Source: Dyadobacter sp. CY323 (GTDB lineage: Bacteria; Bacteroidota; Bacteroidia; Cytophagales; Spirosomataceae). From it: a DNA stretch of 64,000 bases. The notes below the pieces were generated by a model that saw only the letters and a program-made list of their open reading frames with translations, ran no database searches and was not told where the DNA came from. The stretch spans positions 178,501 through 242,500 of the forward strand of contig NZ_JAJUXH010000015.1 in assembly GCF_021390245.1 (NCBI RefSeq), in the 5' to 3' direction. The position numbers and the translations under genes are program-made. Below, one piece after another: positions 1 to 9,353 of the stretch. The stretch's first letter is position 1. Each line of letters opens with the position of its first letter.

Positions 1-405
1 ATCTTCATTGCCTCAAAAGTTTCTAAAACCAATTCGACAGAAGTAGATTATACCTTTGTGAAAGCTGATAGCGTTGGCAGCAGCGGCGGGGATGTCCCTG
101 CGATCAAGGAGCTTAATAAACTTGTCCAAGAGAACTTTCTTAATAGAACTTATTATGAAGCAAGTTCTTTCGAAACGACATCCTGGTATCGGTTGTATGC
201 AAATTACAATAAAAAGCACCAGGCACTTTTTATTGGTAGTGCTGATGGGTGGTCATATTTTTTTTATGCCACACCTGGGCAGTTAAAGATGATTACGGAT
301 CATCAAATACCTGCCTACAAGCTTCACCAGTATCTAAAACCCTTTCCTTCCAAATACCTGGGTGAAATTCCAACCAGATCAAGAGATCTATTTTCTATTT
401 TTTAA
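1..405 (+). CDS. Hypothetical protein, 5' end outside window
   Basis: The reading frame is open from the first base of the window to a TAA stop, so only the last 134 codons are visible and the true start lies upstream. The visible part is rich in aromatic residues (FETTSWYRLYANYNKKH, DGWSYFFYAT) with alternating polar residues, as in secreted or lipoprotein-type beta proteins of Bacteroidota. A GTG at base 58 could be called as a start, but the uninterrupted upstream frame makes that unlikely. No family is recognised. Its last bases overlap a small minus-strand frame. Confidence 0.6.
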   Translation: MFIASKVSKTNSTEVDYTFVKADSVGSSGGDVPAIKELNKLVQENFLNRTYYEASSFETTSWYRLYANYNKKHQALFIGSADGWSYFFYATPGQLKMITDHQIPAYKLHQYLKPFPSKYLGEIPTRSRDLFSIF

Positions 406-562
406 CATACTCGCAAAATTCCCAGATATATTCGGCAATGGAAAGTGACTCTTCCATGAATAAAATGTTTGTCCTGCCATACGTAAAATAATGAATTGTC
501 TGGGCCATTTTAGAACCATTAATGTCCTCTGTGAAAAGGCGTTGGCTGGTAAACTTGTACAA
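395..562 (-). CDS. Possible small protein or C-terminal gene remnant
   Basis: This minus-strand frame of 55 codons has protein-like composition and ends in LSIAEYIWEFCEYVKK. It may start at a TTG, or at an internal ATG that gives 37 residues (MAQTIHYFTYGRTN...). It lies between two plus-strand genes and overlaps the end of the upstream one tail to tail by 11 bases. An in-frame stop just upstream of the TTG prevents a longer product, so this could be the end of a decayed gene. No family is recognised. Confidence 0.25.
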   Translation of the reverse strand: MYKFTSQRLFTEDINGSKMAQTIHYFTYGRTNILFMEESLSIAEYIWEFCEYVKK

Positions 563-636
563 ACTTGTCCCCTACCAATGGATCATGGAACAAAATTTGC
601 TAAAGTGAATGCCCGAAAACACTTACGTTGGATTTT

Positions 637-1674
637 ATGGCATTTATAGATCATGTATTACAAGAACCGTCCTATGGGTGGAAGGATGAAAGGAATGAAT
701 TGATCAGACCACGTACTGGTCAGATTCTCCAAGAGTTTTTCAAGAGGCTAAACCTATTGAAAGACCGCCGCAACTGGCTACCGCTCATGAGTTGGACCAA
801 AGTGTTGTTGACGGTCCCGTTGTTATTTCTGTTTTTTATTCAGTTTTTCAGCATGCCCTTGCTGGCGGCCGCCTTTGTGTATAGCATGATTATCATGGGC
901 ACGCATGGTACGATCTGGCATCATAGGTATTGTACCCATGGCGCTTATAGGTTCCGCAACAAGTTTTGGCGCTTCTTTACCCAAAATCTGACCGTCAGCA
1001 TGATCCCCGAAGAAATCTATGTGATCTCCCATCATGTCCATCACGCAAAATCAGATCAGCCGGGCGACCCTTACAATGCCCAAGCTGGTTTTCTGTATTG
1101 CTTTCTGGCAGATGTCAATCATCAGCCGATCGCAAAAGACCTTAGTGAGGCTGACTATAACCGCGTAAAACTGTTGATGAAGCATACAGGCGTCCCTGGT
1201 AATACGTATAAGCAATACCAGAAATGGGGATCGTATGTAAATCCGGGGCGGGCATTGCTCGCCTGGCTTCTTAACTGGTCGTTCTGGTACCTTGCGTTTT
1301 ATGCAATTGGCGGCCATGCACTGGCATGCTGTCTTTTCGGTGCCGCTGGATTTTGGGCCGTCGGTGTGCGCACTTTCAATTATGAAGGACATGGTAAAGG
1401 GAAAAACCTGCAAGTCAGCGGTGTCGACTTTAACACAAAGGACAAATCCATCAACCAGGTATGGCCAGGAATCGTTGCGGGAGAATGGCATAACAATCAT
1501 CACTTGTACCCAAAAAGTGCGCGCAGCGGTTTTAAGCCTTATCAAATAGATCTAGCCTGGTATTACATTAAATTCATGCATCTTATTGGAGCAGTTTCGA
1601 CTTACAGGGATTCAAAACAAGATTTTTTGAGACGCTACCACCTGCCATATCTAGAAAGCAATCGAAGGGTTTAG
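637..1674 (+). CDS. Acyl-CoA/acyl-lipid fatty acid desaturase family protein
   Basis: Membrane di-iron desaturase of about 345 residues that would introduce a double bond into fatty acyl chains in the inner membrane. The three histidine clusters of the family are visible: WHHRYCTH (His95, 96, 101), HHVHH (His132-136) and EWHNNHH (His285-289). Hydrophobic spans lie at about residues 50-85 and 205-245. The ATG giving MAFIDHV is chosen over a TTG nine bases upstream. The third box (HNNHH) and the length resemble the delta-9 type acyl-CoA desaturases; regiospecificity cannot be read from the sequence. Flanking genes suggest no operon. Confidence 0.88.
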   Translation: MAFIDHVLQEPSYGWKDERNELIRPRTGQILQEFFKRLNLLKDRRNWLPLMSWTKVLLTVPLLFLFFIQFFSMPLLAAAFVYSMIIMGTHGTIWHHRYCTHGAYRFRNKFWRFFTQNLTVSMIPEEIYVISHHVHHAKSDQPGDPYNAQAGFLYCFLADVNHQPIAKDLSEADYNRVKLLMKHTGVPGNTYKQYQKWGSYVNPGRALLAWLLNWSFWYLAFYAIGGHALACCLFGAAGFWAVGVRTFNYEGHGKGKNLQVSGVDFNTKDKSINQVWPGIVAGEWHNNHHLYPKSARSGFKPYQIDLAWYYIKFMHLIGAVSTYRDSKQDFLRRYHLPYLESNRRV

Positions 1675-1984
1675 GGAACTGTATTATACGGAGTAGCCTT
1701 ACACCATCCGTGTAAGCCGTCATTAAGTTGGCAATGGGTTAATCCAAAAAAAACCTCATTGATCCCGTAAATGTGCTTTTTTCAAGGTACATCAGGGTGC
1801 TGCTATTCCAAGATAATCAAATGCCAACACTGAAAGTGGGAAGCCCGGAAGCAAAAAGAATTATGGGGGCTCACCACTTATCAATCTCTCCCTGCCACTT
1901 TTAAGAAATATAGTCCCGCATTCCAATCACTGAATCCGATGCTTTAAGGTTTTAGCATTTTTATAAAAACAAATCTTACGCGAC
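1675..1984. other. Intergenic region without a recognisable gene
   Basis: About 310 bases separate the desaturase from the next small gene. I see short A/T runs but no convincing coding frame, no strong hairpin followed by T residues, and no TAnnTTTG promoter match. Confidence 0.5.
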
Positions 1985-2128
1985 ATGACAAGAGGCGACC
2001 GATCGATGAAGAGGGCAAGGCTACAGACTGCCAAAAGTGGCGTACGTCGTTTCCTGGAACGCGGCTTCGACTGGATTGCCCTTGTGCTGATCACACTGAT
2101 TATTTTACTCACGCTCATTTTCTTCTAA
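1985..2128 (+). CDS. Small membrane protein, 47 residues
   Basis: A short frame encodes a basic N-terminus (MTRGDRSMKRARLQ) followed by one hydrophobic segment at about residues 28-47 (DWIALVLITLIILLTLIFF). The stop comes directly after that segment. This is the layout of a single-pass tail-anchored small protein with the charged part in the cytoplasm. It sits 24 bases before the next gene and may share a transcript with it. No family is recognised, and a second ATG seven codons in is also possible. Confidence 0.5.
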   Translation: MTRGDRSMKRARLQTAKSGVRRFLERGFDWIALVLITLIILLTLIFF

Positions 2129-2152
2129 TTGCCAAATCGCATCCCGTAGTCC

Positions 2153-2575
2153 ATGAAAACGATCCTCAACTACTTCACCTTTGCCGCTTTAATGTTCAGT
2201 TGTTATTGTGTGAAGAAATACTCGCAACTTGCACAGATACCCCACGCCAAGCCCAGGGCCATGCATTTGATTGGTCAATTCTCCTCCGGCCAGGAGGTGC
2301 TCGACATGCCTTTGCAAATGAAGTTGAGCATTAACGACCACTTTGTGCAGGGTACCTATAAACCGGCTGATGCTGAGATAGAAGTTGAGCTGGTAGGCGC
2401 AATGAACAATGACAACGAGCTGATTCTCGTCGAAACTTCCGCAGGAAAAACCACCGGTACTTTCAAAGGCACGCTCGTAAGTCGCAGCAATAAACTCATG
2501 CGCCTCTCCGGGATCTGGACAAAAGTAAACAGCACATATCTGCACCCGTTTCTGCTAGACGAGGTCCGCCAGTAA
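2153..2575 (+). CDS. Hypothetical secreted or lipid-anchored protein
   Basis: The 140-residue product begins with a signal-like segment (MKTILNYFTFAALMFSC). A cysteine at position 17 follows a weak lipobox, which suggests export and perhaps lipid anchoring. The rest is a predicted beta-rich domain with alternating hydrophobic residues (AEIEVELVGA, NELILVETSAG, LMRLSGIW). No family is recognised. It precedes a propeller sensor kinase by about 90 bases, but nothing links the two beyond position. Confidence 0.6.
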   Translation: MKTILNYFTFAALMFSCYCVKKYSQLAQIPHAKPRAMHLIGQFSSGQEVLDMPLQMKLSINDHFVQGTYKPADAEIEVELVGAMNNDNELILVETSAGKTTGTFKGTLVSRSNKLMRLSGIWTKVNSTYLHPFLLDEVRQ

Positions 2576-2662
2576 CCGATCCACATTTTACTACAAACCG
2601 GAATGCGTAAGCCCGAGGCGGGCACTGCTTTTAGGCATTAGTTGGTTCTCATTGACATTGAT

Positions 2663-5600
2663 ATGGTAATTAAGGGTTTGCGTGGGGTTTCGCTGCTGGT
2701 ATTTTTTAACCTGACCGTCCTGGCACAAATGCCCGTGCTCACCCTCGAACATCTCACTACCAAAGAAGGACTTCCCTCCAATGACGTATGGTGTCTGAAT
2801 CAGGACAAAAAAGGGTTTCTCTGGATCGGTACCGGGCGAAATATCTGTCGTTACGACGGTTACAGCTTTCTTCGCCTGGATAGCCTGCAGTTGGGTTATT
2901 GTTCGGGGATCGGTACGGATTCAAAAGGGGATCTTTATACCTCGGTTGACACGCGGGGCTTGTGTAAGATCGATGTTAAAACGATGAAAGTGAGAACGGT
3001 CGCATTTAATAACTACGACGATCGGGACCCTTCCAACGATCTGCATGAGCAAAGCATGGTCGATAGTCATGACCAGGTCTGGGTGTGCGACTATACTTCT
3101 GTCAAGCGCTATAATCCCAAAACGCATACCCTGCACCGTTACATCTTTAAGCAGCTCGCCTCGGGAGGGGACGTTTACCAGTATGCCAGTTTTTTCGAAG
3201 ATAAATCCAGGACATTATGGATCGTCTCCGAGATTGGTTTGTTCAGATATGATCGCCGGCGCGACAAGCTGGTGTGCGTTTTAGGACAAGAGGCCGAATT
3301 GGTTAAAAACCGCATTCAGGTGCGGCTTTGCAAGGCTTCCGAGGACTCCAAAGGTGACTTGTGGATTGGTGGCTACGAATATGGATTGGTACATTTCTCG
3401 CCAAAAGATGGAAGTTTCAATATCAGAAAACCGGGTTTTGAACATAATAACGTCCTTTGCGCGCAGGAATCGCTCGACGAAAACGGGCGTAAACTGCTTT
3501 TTGTAGGCACCAGCGACGGGGTGAGCCTGCTCTACCCCCAAACCGGCGCACTTTACCATTTGCCAGAATTCTACAATACCGGCGTGCAGGTCAAAGACAT
3601 GTTCGACGACCGCGTGAACGGCATTCTCTGGATCGGAACCAATGAGGGTGTTTACAAATACCGTTACCGGAATGCAGGCATCACGACCGCTGCGATTCCG
3701 GCAGATATCGTGCGGTTGCCTGTGCAGGTCACTACGATCCAGGCGATTCCAGACGACCGTCGGGATGCGGGCCGTTATCTTCTTGGCTTGTCCCATTCAG
3801 GTGTTATGGAATGGAAACCTTCGACCCATCACTTCCGGCTCATGCGGTTTCCACACAATGCATTGACGCAGCAACTTCGCTGGATAAATGGCCGTGCCTA
3901 TGCATTTACCGACAAAGGATTATTTGAGGGAGATTTTGAAAAAGGCATTTTCAAAGCCTGGGAACCCGGTACCCGTTTTTTCTCCAATCAGGATTTTCGC
4001 GACGGGCTGATGGATAAAAAAGGCCGGCTCTGGATCGGTAATCTGAATGAAGGACTGAAAGTGATTGATCCAAAAACCAATAAAGAACTGAAACTGTGGC
4101 CACCCGACGAGGTGCGGCAACTGGTGGAACAGAGTTACATTAAAGGGATGGTGGAAGGTCTCGACGGCCGCATCTGGATCGCTACTTGCTCGCGTGGATT
4201 ATTTTATTTTGACGAAAACAAGCGCAAGTTCATCAACATCGGCATGCTCCCCATAAATCGCAATAAGAAGTTAATCCTTGGAGGGGCGTGCATCAATGGA
4301 ATCCAGTTGACAACGGAAGGTAACGTGCTAATTGCCAGTTGGGGCGGGGTCGCCAAGGTTTCGGCAGCCGGAGAAGTACTGCACGTTGTATCGTTCAAAA
4401 CTGATCCGCTGAAAGATACTTACTGCGCCAACCTGGCCGAAACCCCCGATGGAAATCTATGGTTCAGCACCAATGAAGGCATTCATATCGCTGATTTGAA
4501 AACGAACTCGCTCCGGTATATCACCACCATCGAAGGCCTGCGGAGCAATTCACCGGTGGGATTCTTTCATGATGGCAAGAATACGTTGCTTCTCGGGCAG
4601 ACTAATATGCTGAATATCCTGAACATCAGTCAGCTGAGCTCTAATGTAAATTTGCCCCGGATTTTGCTGAGTACGGCGGAAGTGAAAGGGACTGTGCGGC
4701 ACCAGGATTTTTCAAAGGAGATGGTATTGAAACCGGATGAAAATGCGGTCACCTTCAACTTTACCACACTTGGTTTTGAGCCGATGTCACAAAACCATTA
4801 TAGTTATCGGCTGGAAGGTTTTGAAAAACAATGGGTCGATATCGGGAACCTCAACTCCGTATCGTTTACCAATCTGAGGGAAGGTTCGTACGTGCTGAAT
4901 GTGGTGAGCAGAAACAGTTCAGGCATGAAGAGTCCTAGGCCGCTGGCTGTACATTTTACAATCGAGCCGCATTTTACCAACACCTGGTTTTTTAGAATCC
5001 TGATCGGGCTGAGCATTGCCGGGCTGATCGTAGGCATGATGCGCTGGCGGGTCAGTACGCTCGACGAGCGCAACAAACTCGATCTTCAGATCGCGGAGTG
5101 GCGGTTAAAAGCACTCCAATCGCAAATGAACCCGCATTTTCTGTTCAACTCAATGAATTCTGTCCAGAACTATCTGCTGACCAATCGTGGTGTGGAGGGG
5201 GCCAAGTATTTGTCCAAATTTTCAAAGCTGGTCCGGCGGATCATGGAAAACTCCAACCACCAGTATCTGCCATTTGAGAAAATCATCGAAACGTTGAAAA
5301 TGTATGTCGAGATCGAATCCTTCCGGTTCAATCACGAATTCAGCTATGTGTTTGATATAGAAGAAAATGAAGCGCTGCTCGACGTGCTGCTCCCTCCTAT
5401 GCTTTTGCAACCCTATATCGAAAATGCGATCTGGCATGGGTTAATGCCGAAGGAGGGCGAAAAGAAATTAACGATAACCGCCCGGCTCCAAAACAGGCAT
5501 ATTGTCTGTACCATTGAGGATAACGGAGTAGGAAGGAACTTTTCGCCCCGAACGGAAGGACATATATCCCGGGGGCAGGAAATGACCAAGGGTATTTTTG

Positions 5601-5716
5601 AATCGCTGCGCAGAAAGGATAGCGAAGCAAAACTCGAATTAGTGGATCTGTTCGACGAAAACCAAAAGGCGGCTGGGACCCGTGTGATCATGATTATTCC
5701 AATCGATAACGTATAA
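2663..5716 (+). CDS. LytS-type sensor histidine kinase with periplasmic two-component propeller
   Basis: Inner-membrane sensor of 1017 residues. An N-terminal signal segment ends at about residue 22 (FFNLTVLAQ). It is followed by a long periplasmic region of two-component propeller blades (repeated G-x-LWIGT motifs such as GFLWIGTGRN and GRLWIGNLNE), then a Y_Y_Y domain (YSYRLEGFEKQWVDIG) and one membrane span at about 773-793. The cytoplasmic part has the His_kinase (LytS/YehU) motif QMNPHFLFNSMNS with His825 and an ATPase domain (ENAIWHGL, EDNGVG). The ATG is preferred over a TTG seven codons upstream because it begins the signal peptide. The LytTR regulator starts five bases downstream, so the pair is an operon. 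The ligand is unknown. Confidence 0.92.
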   Translation: MVIKGLRGVSLLVFFNLTVLAQMPVLTLEHLTTKEGLPSNDVWCLNQDKKGFLWIGTGRNICRYDGYSFLRLDSLQLGYCSGIGTDSKGDLYTSVDTRGLCKIDVKTMKVRTVAFNNYDDRDPSNDLHEQSMVDSHDQVWVCDYTSVKRYNPKTHTLHRYIFKQLASGGDVYQYASFFEDKSRTLWIVSEIGLFRYDRRRDKLVCVLGQEAELVKNRIQVRLCKASEDSKGDLWIGGYEYGLVHFSPKDGSFNIRKPGFEHNNVLCAQESLDENGRKLLFVGTSDGVSLLYPQTGALYHLPEFYNTGVQVKDMFDDRVNGILWIGTNEGVYKYRYRNAGITTAAIPADIVRLPVQVTTIQAIPDDRRDAGRYLLGLSHSGVMEWKPSTHHFRLMRFPHNALTQQLRWINGRAYAFTDKGLFEGDFEKGIFKAWEPGTRFFSNQDFRDGLMDKKGRLWIGNLNEGLKVIDPKTNKELKLWPPDEVRQLVEQSYIKGMVEGLDGRIWIATCSRGLFYFDENKRKFINIGMLPINRNKKLILGGACINGIQLTTEGNVLIASWGGVAKVSAAGEVLHVVSFKTDPLKDTYCANLAETPDGNLWFSTNEGIHIADLKTNSLRYITTIEGLRSNSPVGFFHDGKNTLLLGQTNMLNILNISQLSSNVNLPRILLSTAEVKGTVRHQDFSKEMVLKPDENAVTFNFTTLGFEPMSQNHYSYRLEGFEKQWVDIGNLNSVSFTNLREGSYVLNVVSRNSSGMKSPRPLAVHFTIEPHFTNTWFFRILIGLSIAGLIVGMMRWRVSTLDERNKLDLQIAEWRLKALQSQMNPHFLFNSMNSVQNYLLTNRGVEGAKYLSKFSKLVRRIMENSNHQYLPFEKIIETLKMYVEIESFRFNHEFSYVFDIEENEALLDVLLPPMLLQPYIENAIWHGLMPKEGEKKLTITARLQNRHIVCTIEDNGVGRNFSPRTEGHISRGQEMTKGIFESLRRKDSEAKLELVDLFDENQKAAGTRVIMIIPIDNV

Positions 5717-5721
5717 AATTA

Positions 5722-6528
5722 ATGGATCAAACTCTACGCGCCGTCATCATCGACGATGAGACCAATGCACGCGAGGCGCTGGCTAATTTGCTCAGGATAG
5801 TAAGTCCCCAAGTGCAGGTCTGCGGCGAAGCCAGGAACGCCGATCTGGGTATTGCATTGATTGAAAAAGAGAAGCCGAACCTGGTGTTTCTGGATATTCA
5901 AATGCCTGGCAAAACCGGTTTCGATCTGCTAGCTACATTCGACCGCATCGATTTTGGCGTCATTTTCACTACGGCTTACCAGGAATATGCGATCCGTGCC
6001 TTTCGTTTCAGCGCGATCGATTATTTGCTCAAACCGATCGACCCGGACGAACTGTCAGCAGCAGTTGCCAGGTATAAATCCCAGGCAGGGAATGTCAATC
6101 CGCAGCAATTACAGATTTTGCAAGAGCAATTGGATCCCGGCAAAAGTCCTCGGCTGATGGAGCGCCAACGCAACGATCATCAGCGCATTGCACTACCGAC
6201 CGCGGAAGGTATCCATTTCGTGCAGATGACAGACATTGTTCAGTGTGAATCACTGGGTTCCTACACCAAATTCCACCTCCTAAAGGGTCCTGCTATCGTC
6301 GTTTCGCGGCTTTTAAAGGAATATGAAGAAATTCTAGACCATTATTACTTCGTGCGTGTGCATCAGTCTCATATCATTAATCTTGAACACATTAAAAGAT
6401 ATGTAAAGGGCGACGGCGGGCAGGTTTGGATGAGCGACAACACAGAAATAGAAGTATCCCGGCGACGCAAGGAAGAATTTCTTGCATTGCTCTCGGATTT
6501 CTATGTCAATTCCGGCAAACTGAGATAA
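5722..6528 (+). CDS. LytTR-family response regulator
   Basis: Cytoplasmic response regulator of 268 residues that would be phosphorylated by the kinase just upstream. The receiver domain (about 1-125) shows Asp11/Asp12, phosphoacceptor Asp58 (VFLDIQMPG), a switch Thr (FTTAY) and the conserved Lys (YLLKPID). The C-terminal part (about 155-260) is a LytTR DNA-binding domain (GSYTKFHLL, FVRVHQSHIINLEHI, GQVWMSDNTEIEVSRR). The two genes are five bases apart. The next gene, an ABC permease 218 bases downstream with its own promoter-like site, could be a target, but the sequence does not show this. Confidence 0.93.
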   Translation: MDQTLRAVIIDDETNAREALANLLRIVSPQVQVCGEARNADLGIALIEKEKPNLVFLDIQMPGKTGFDLLATFDRIDFGVIFTTAYQEYAIRAFRFSAIDYLLKPIDPDELSAAVARYKSQAGNVNPQQLQILQEQLDPGKSPRLMERQRNDHQRIALPTAEGIHFVQMTDIVQCESLGSYTKFHLLKGPAIVVSRLLKEYEEILDHYYFVRVHQSHIINLEHIKRYVKGDGGQVWMSDNTEIEVSRRRKEEFLALLSDFYVNSGKLR

Positions 6529-6633
6529 CCCCCGGTTTTAGGTTTCGACCATTAACAGCGGAGAAGGCACGATCACTATGTCCCAACGAAACCTACCTTA
6601 CACGAGACGTCTCCCGCACATTTTGTTTTCATA

Positions 6634-6663
6634 TTGTTCAAAACCGGACGATTTTTACATTTC
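6634..6663 (+). promoter_or_regulatory. Putative Bacteroidota-type promoter for the ABC permease
   Basis: TTG is followed after 19 bases by TACATTTC. This differs at one position from the Bacteroidota consensus of TTG (-33) and TAnnTTTG (-7). It lies about 85 bases before the permease start. Single-site matches of this kind also occur by chance. Confidence 0.35.
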
Positions 6664-6746
6664 GTTTATCCTAGATTATTGATAATCAGTTTTTTAAAAA
6701 CCTGGCCCGATTTTAGAAAGTTGTGGGTCTGATACCATCATTAGCC

Positions 6747-9161
6747 ATGATCAGAAACTACTTTAAAATCGCCTGGCGCAATTTGCTCCGCAACAAAGCC
6801 TTCTCGGCTATCAACATTGTAGGTCTGGCTTTGGGCGTGGCCGCCTGCATCCTCATCTTGCAGTATGTTGCATTTGAATTGAGCTATGACAGCTTTCACA
6901 AGAATGGCGCGCAGATCTACCGGGTGAAGCAGGATCGTTACAACGACGGAAAACTCAGCACGCAATGGGCCGCGGGTGCTTATGCGGTCGGGAATTCTTT
7001 TAAAGACGCATTTCCAGAAGTCCAGGACTATGTAAAGTTGTTGGCCCGCGGGAAGAGTTTGCTTGATTATGGCGACCGCAGCATCAAGCTGGAAAAGTAC
7101 TACCTGGCCAGCTCCTCTTTTTTTACAATGTTTTCTTACCCTCTTATTATTGGGAATCCAAAAACTGCGCTGAACGAAAGCAATACCATTGTTCTGTCCG
7201 AATCGGTTGCAAAAAGATTATTTGGCAACGAAAATCCATTGGGTAAAACCGTTCGTGGGAACAAGCGAAGACCGCTTAAAGTGACAGGCGTTTACAAGGA
7301 TATGCCGGCAAATACCCATTTAAAGGCAGAAATGCTCGTATCATATGCAACGTTCCAGGCCGACGTAAAACCTAACGACCCTGAAACTGCCTGGCAGTGG
7401 GACGGTTGCCTTACGTATATCAAGCTCCGGCCCGGCACGGACACTAAATCCCTGGAAGCCAAATTCCCGGCATTGATAGATAAACTCGCAGGTGCCGATC
7501 ATAAAAAATATAAATCGGCCGCAGTATACCTCCTCCAGCCGCTTAAAGACATTCACCTCTACTCACACCTGATGATGGAGGCCGAGCCTAACGGTGATGG
7601 AAAAACGGTATATCTTTTATTGGGCATCGCATTTTTCATAGTCGTCATCGCCTGGGTAAATTACATTAACCTTGCCACGGCACGGGCAGTCAACCGTGCG
7701 AAAGAAGTGGGTGTCCGTAAGGCAGTAGGTTCCTTACGTGGGCAGCTCATCGGTCAGTTTATGACCGAATCGGTCCTGCTGAACGGATTTGCTGTTGTTC
7801 TCGCATTAATTCTTGTCGGTCTGGCGCTTCCAAAATTCAATGAAATATCCGGGCAGCAATTGTCTTTCGCACTGTTGAAAAGCAAAATATTCTGGATCCC
7901 GTTCACGGCTTTGTTTGTGATCGGCGCATTTCTATCCGGATTATATCCTGCATTTGTCTTATCGGGTTTCAAGCCAGTCGCTGTCCTAAAAGGAAAAGTT
8001 TTGGCTACCCGTCAGGGCATAGTACTGCGTAAGTCGCTGGTTGTCTTTCAGTTTGCCGCTTCGCTGTTTTTGCTGGTAGGTACGCTGGCCGTTTACCAAC
8101 AGATCCGATTTATGAGGGCACAAAGCCTGGGCATTAATATCGATCAGACTTTGGTCATTAACCCGCCCATTGTTGCCGACGACTCTACCTACATGCGTCA
8201 GCTCGCAGCCTTCAAGGATGAGTTATTAAGAAAATCAAATATTGAAGGTGTTACCGCTTCCACGGTAGTGCCAGGCCAAGCCTCTGACTGGAATGCGGGG
8301 GGAATTCGACTCAAAGGAACCGATGAAGCCGTCGGAAAACAATATCGGGTGATTGGCGTAGATTATGATTTCTTAAAAACCTACGATCTTAAACTCATTG
8401 CCGGACGCAATTTCTCCAAAGAGTTTGGCAGTGATCCCAAGGCTGTTGTGTTCAACAAAATGGCGATCCAGCAATTGGGGTTCAGCAATCCGGAAGACGC
8501 TATCGGAAAGGAAATTGACTTTTGGGGCGAGATTTTTACCATCGTTGGCGTCACAGATAACTTTCACCAGCAATCACTAAGAGACGCTTACGAGCCACTG
8601 ATCCTGCGTTTGATCCCTGATTTAAGGGGCTATTTTTCCGTTAAGCTCACGGGCGGTGAAGCCGGCAGCATAATCGGGACTATCCGTGAGGAATGGAACA
8701 AATTTTTCCCGGGTAACCCATTTGAATATGAATATCTCGACGATCGCTTTAATGCGCAGTACAAGGCAGACCAGCGGTTCGGGCAGGTTTTCGGGATCTT
8801 TACCGGCCTCGCAATACTTGTAGCTTGCCTCGGGTTGTTTGGGCTTGCCTCTTTTACAACCGCCCAACGCACCAAAGAAATCGGCATCCGGAAAGTACTG
8901 GGCTCGTCGGTTTTTGCGATTGTTGAAATGCTATACCGCGAGTTCGTGGTTTTGGTTGCTATTTCTTTTGTGATTGCGACCCCGCTGGCCTGGTATGCGG
9001 TGAGCCAGTGGCTCGATGGGTATGCATTCAAAACCGACCTTCAATGGTGGCTGTTCCTGGTTCCTTTTACCGCAGTTCTGGTTATCGCATTGCTTACGGT
9101 CAGTTTCCAAAGCATCAAGGCCGCGCTAACCAACCCTGTAACGTCGCTGAGAAGCGAATGA
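6747..9161 (+). CDS. ABC transporter permease, FtsX/MacB type
   Basis: Inner-membrane protein of 804 residues with the usual Bacteroidota architecture: MIRNYFKIAWRNLLRNK at the start, a first transmembrane helix (about 20-45), a periplasmic MacB_PCD domain (about 50-270), FtsX helices with the RAKEVGVRKAVGS motif, then a second periplasmic domain and a second FtsX block with RTKEIGIRKVLGSS. Such proteins act with a MacB-type ATPase in mechanotransmission or export. No ATPase gene is adjacent. The ATG at the conserved N-terminus is preferred over a GTG eight codons upstream. It follows a two-component pair, a common place for stress-induced permeases. Confidence 0.9.
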   Translation: MIRNYFKIAWRNLLRNKAFSAINIVGLALGVAACILILQYVAFELSYDSFHKNGAQIYRVKQDRYNDGKLSTQWAAGAYAVGNSFKDAFPEVQDYVKLLARGKSLLDYGDRSIKLEKYYLASSSFFTMFSYPLIIGNPKTALNESNTIVLSESVAKRLFGNENPLGKTVRGNKRRPLKVTGVYKDMPANTHLKAEMLVSYATFQADVKPNDPETAWQWDGCLTYIKLRPGTDTKSLEAKFPALIDKLAGADHKKYKSAAVYLLQPLKDIHLYSHLMMEAEPNGDGKTVYLLLGIAFFIVVIAWVNYINLATARAVNRAKEVGVRKAVGSLRGQLIGQFMTESVLLNGFAVVLALILVGLALPKFNEISGQQLSFALLKSKIFWIPFTALFVIGAFLSGLYPAFVLSGFKPVAVLKGKVLATRQGIVLRKSLVVFQFAASLFLLVGTLAVYQQIRFMRAQSLGINIDQTLVINPPIVADDSTYMRQLAAFKDELLRKSNIEGVTASTVVPGQASDWNAGGIRLKGTDEAVGKQYRVIGVDYDFLKTYDLKLIAGRNFSKEFGSDPKAVVFNKMAIQQLGFSNPEDAIGKEIDFWGEIFTIVGVTDNFHQQSLRDAYEPLILRLIPDLRGYFSVKLTGGEAGSIIGTIREEWNKFFPGNPFEYEYLDDRFNAQYKADQRFGQVFGIFTGLAILVACLGLFGLASFTTAQRTKEIGIRKVLGSSVFAIVEMLYREFVVLVAISFVIATPLAWYAVSQWLDGYAFKTDLQWWLFLVPFTAVLVIALLTVSFQSIKAALTNPVTSLRSE

Positions 9162-9353
9162 TTGCTAGTCTTGATTAAAAACATTGCTCAATTAAACGAG
9201 GCATTGCTGAATGCTTGGCTATATTGTCCTTTTGCTTCTGACATCTCTGTTTCCAATGACATGCTCAGCTGAATTTGCAAGACTGTATTGTTTTTAAACC
9301 CCTGTAAGTGAAATCCGTCATTATGTCGTCTTTATACATGTAAAAAGACACGC

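Noticed and set aside
1051..1545. 164-codon minus-strand frame opposite the desaturase
   Set aside because: Antisense shadow; the desaturase histidine boxes lie on the plus strand.
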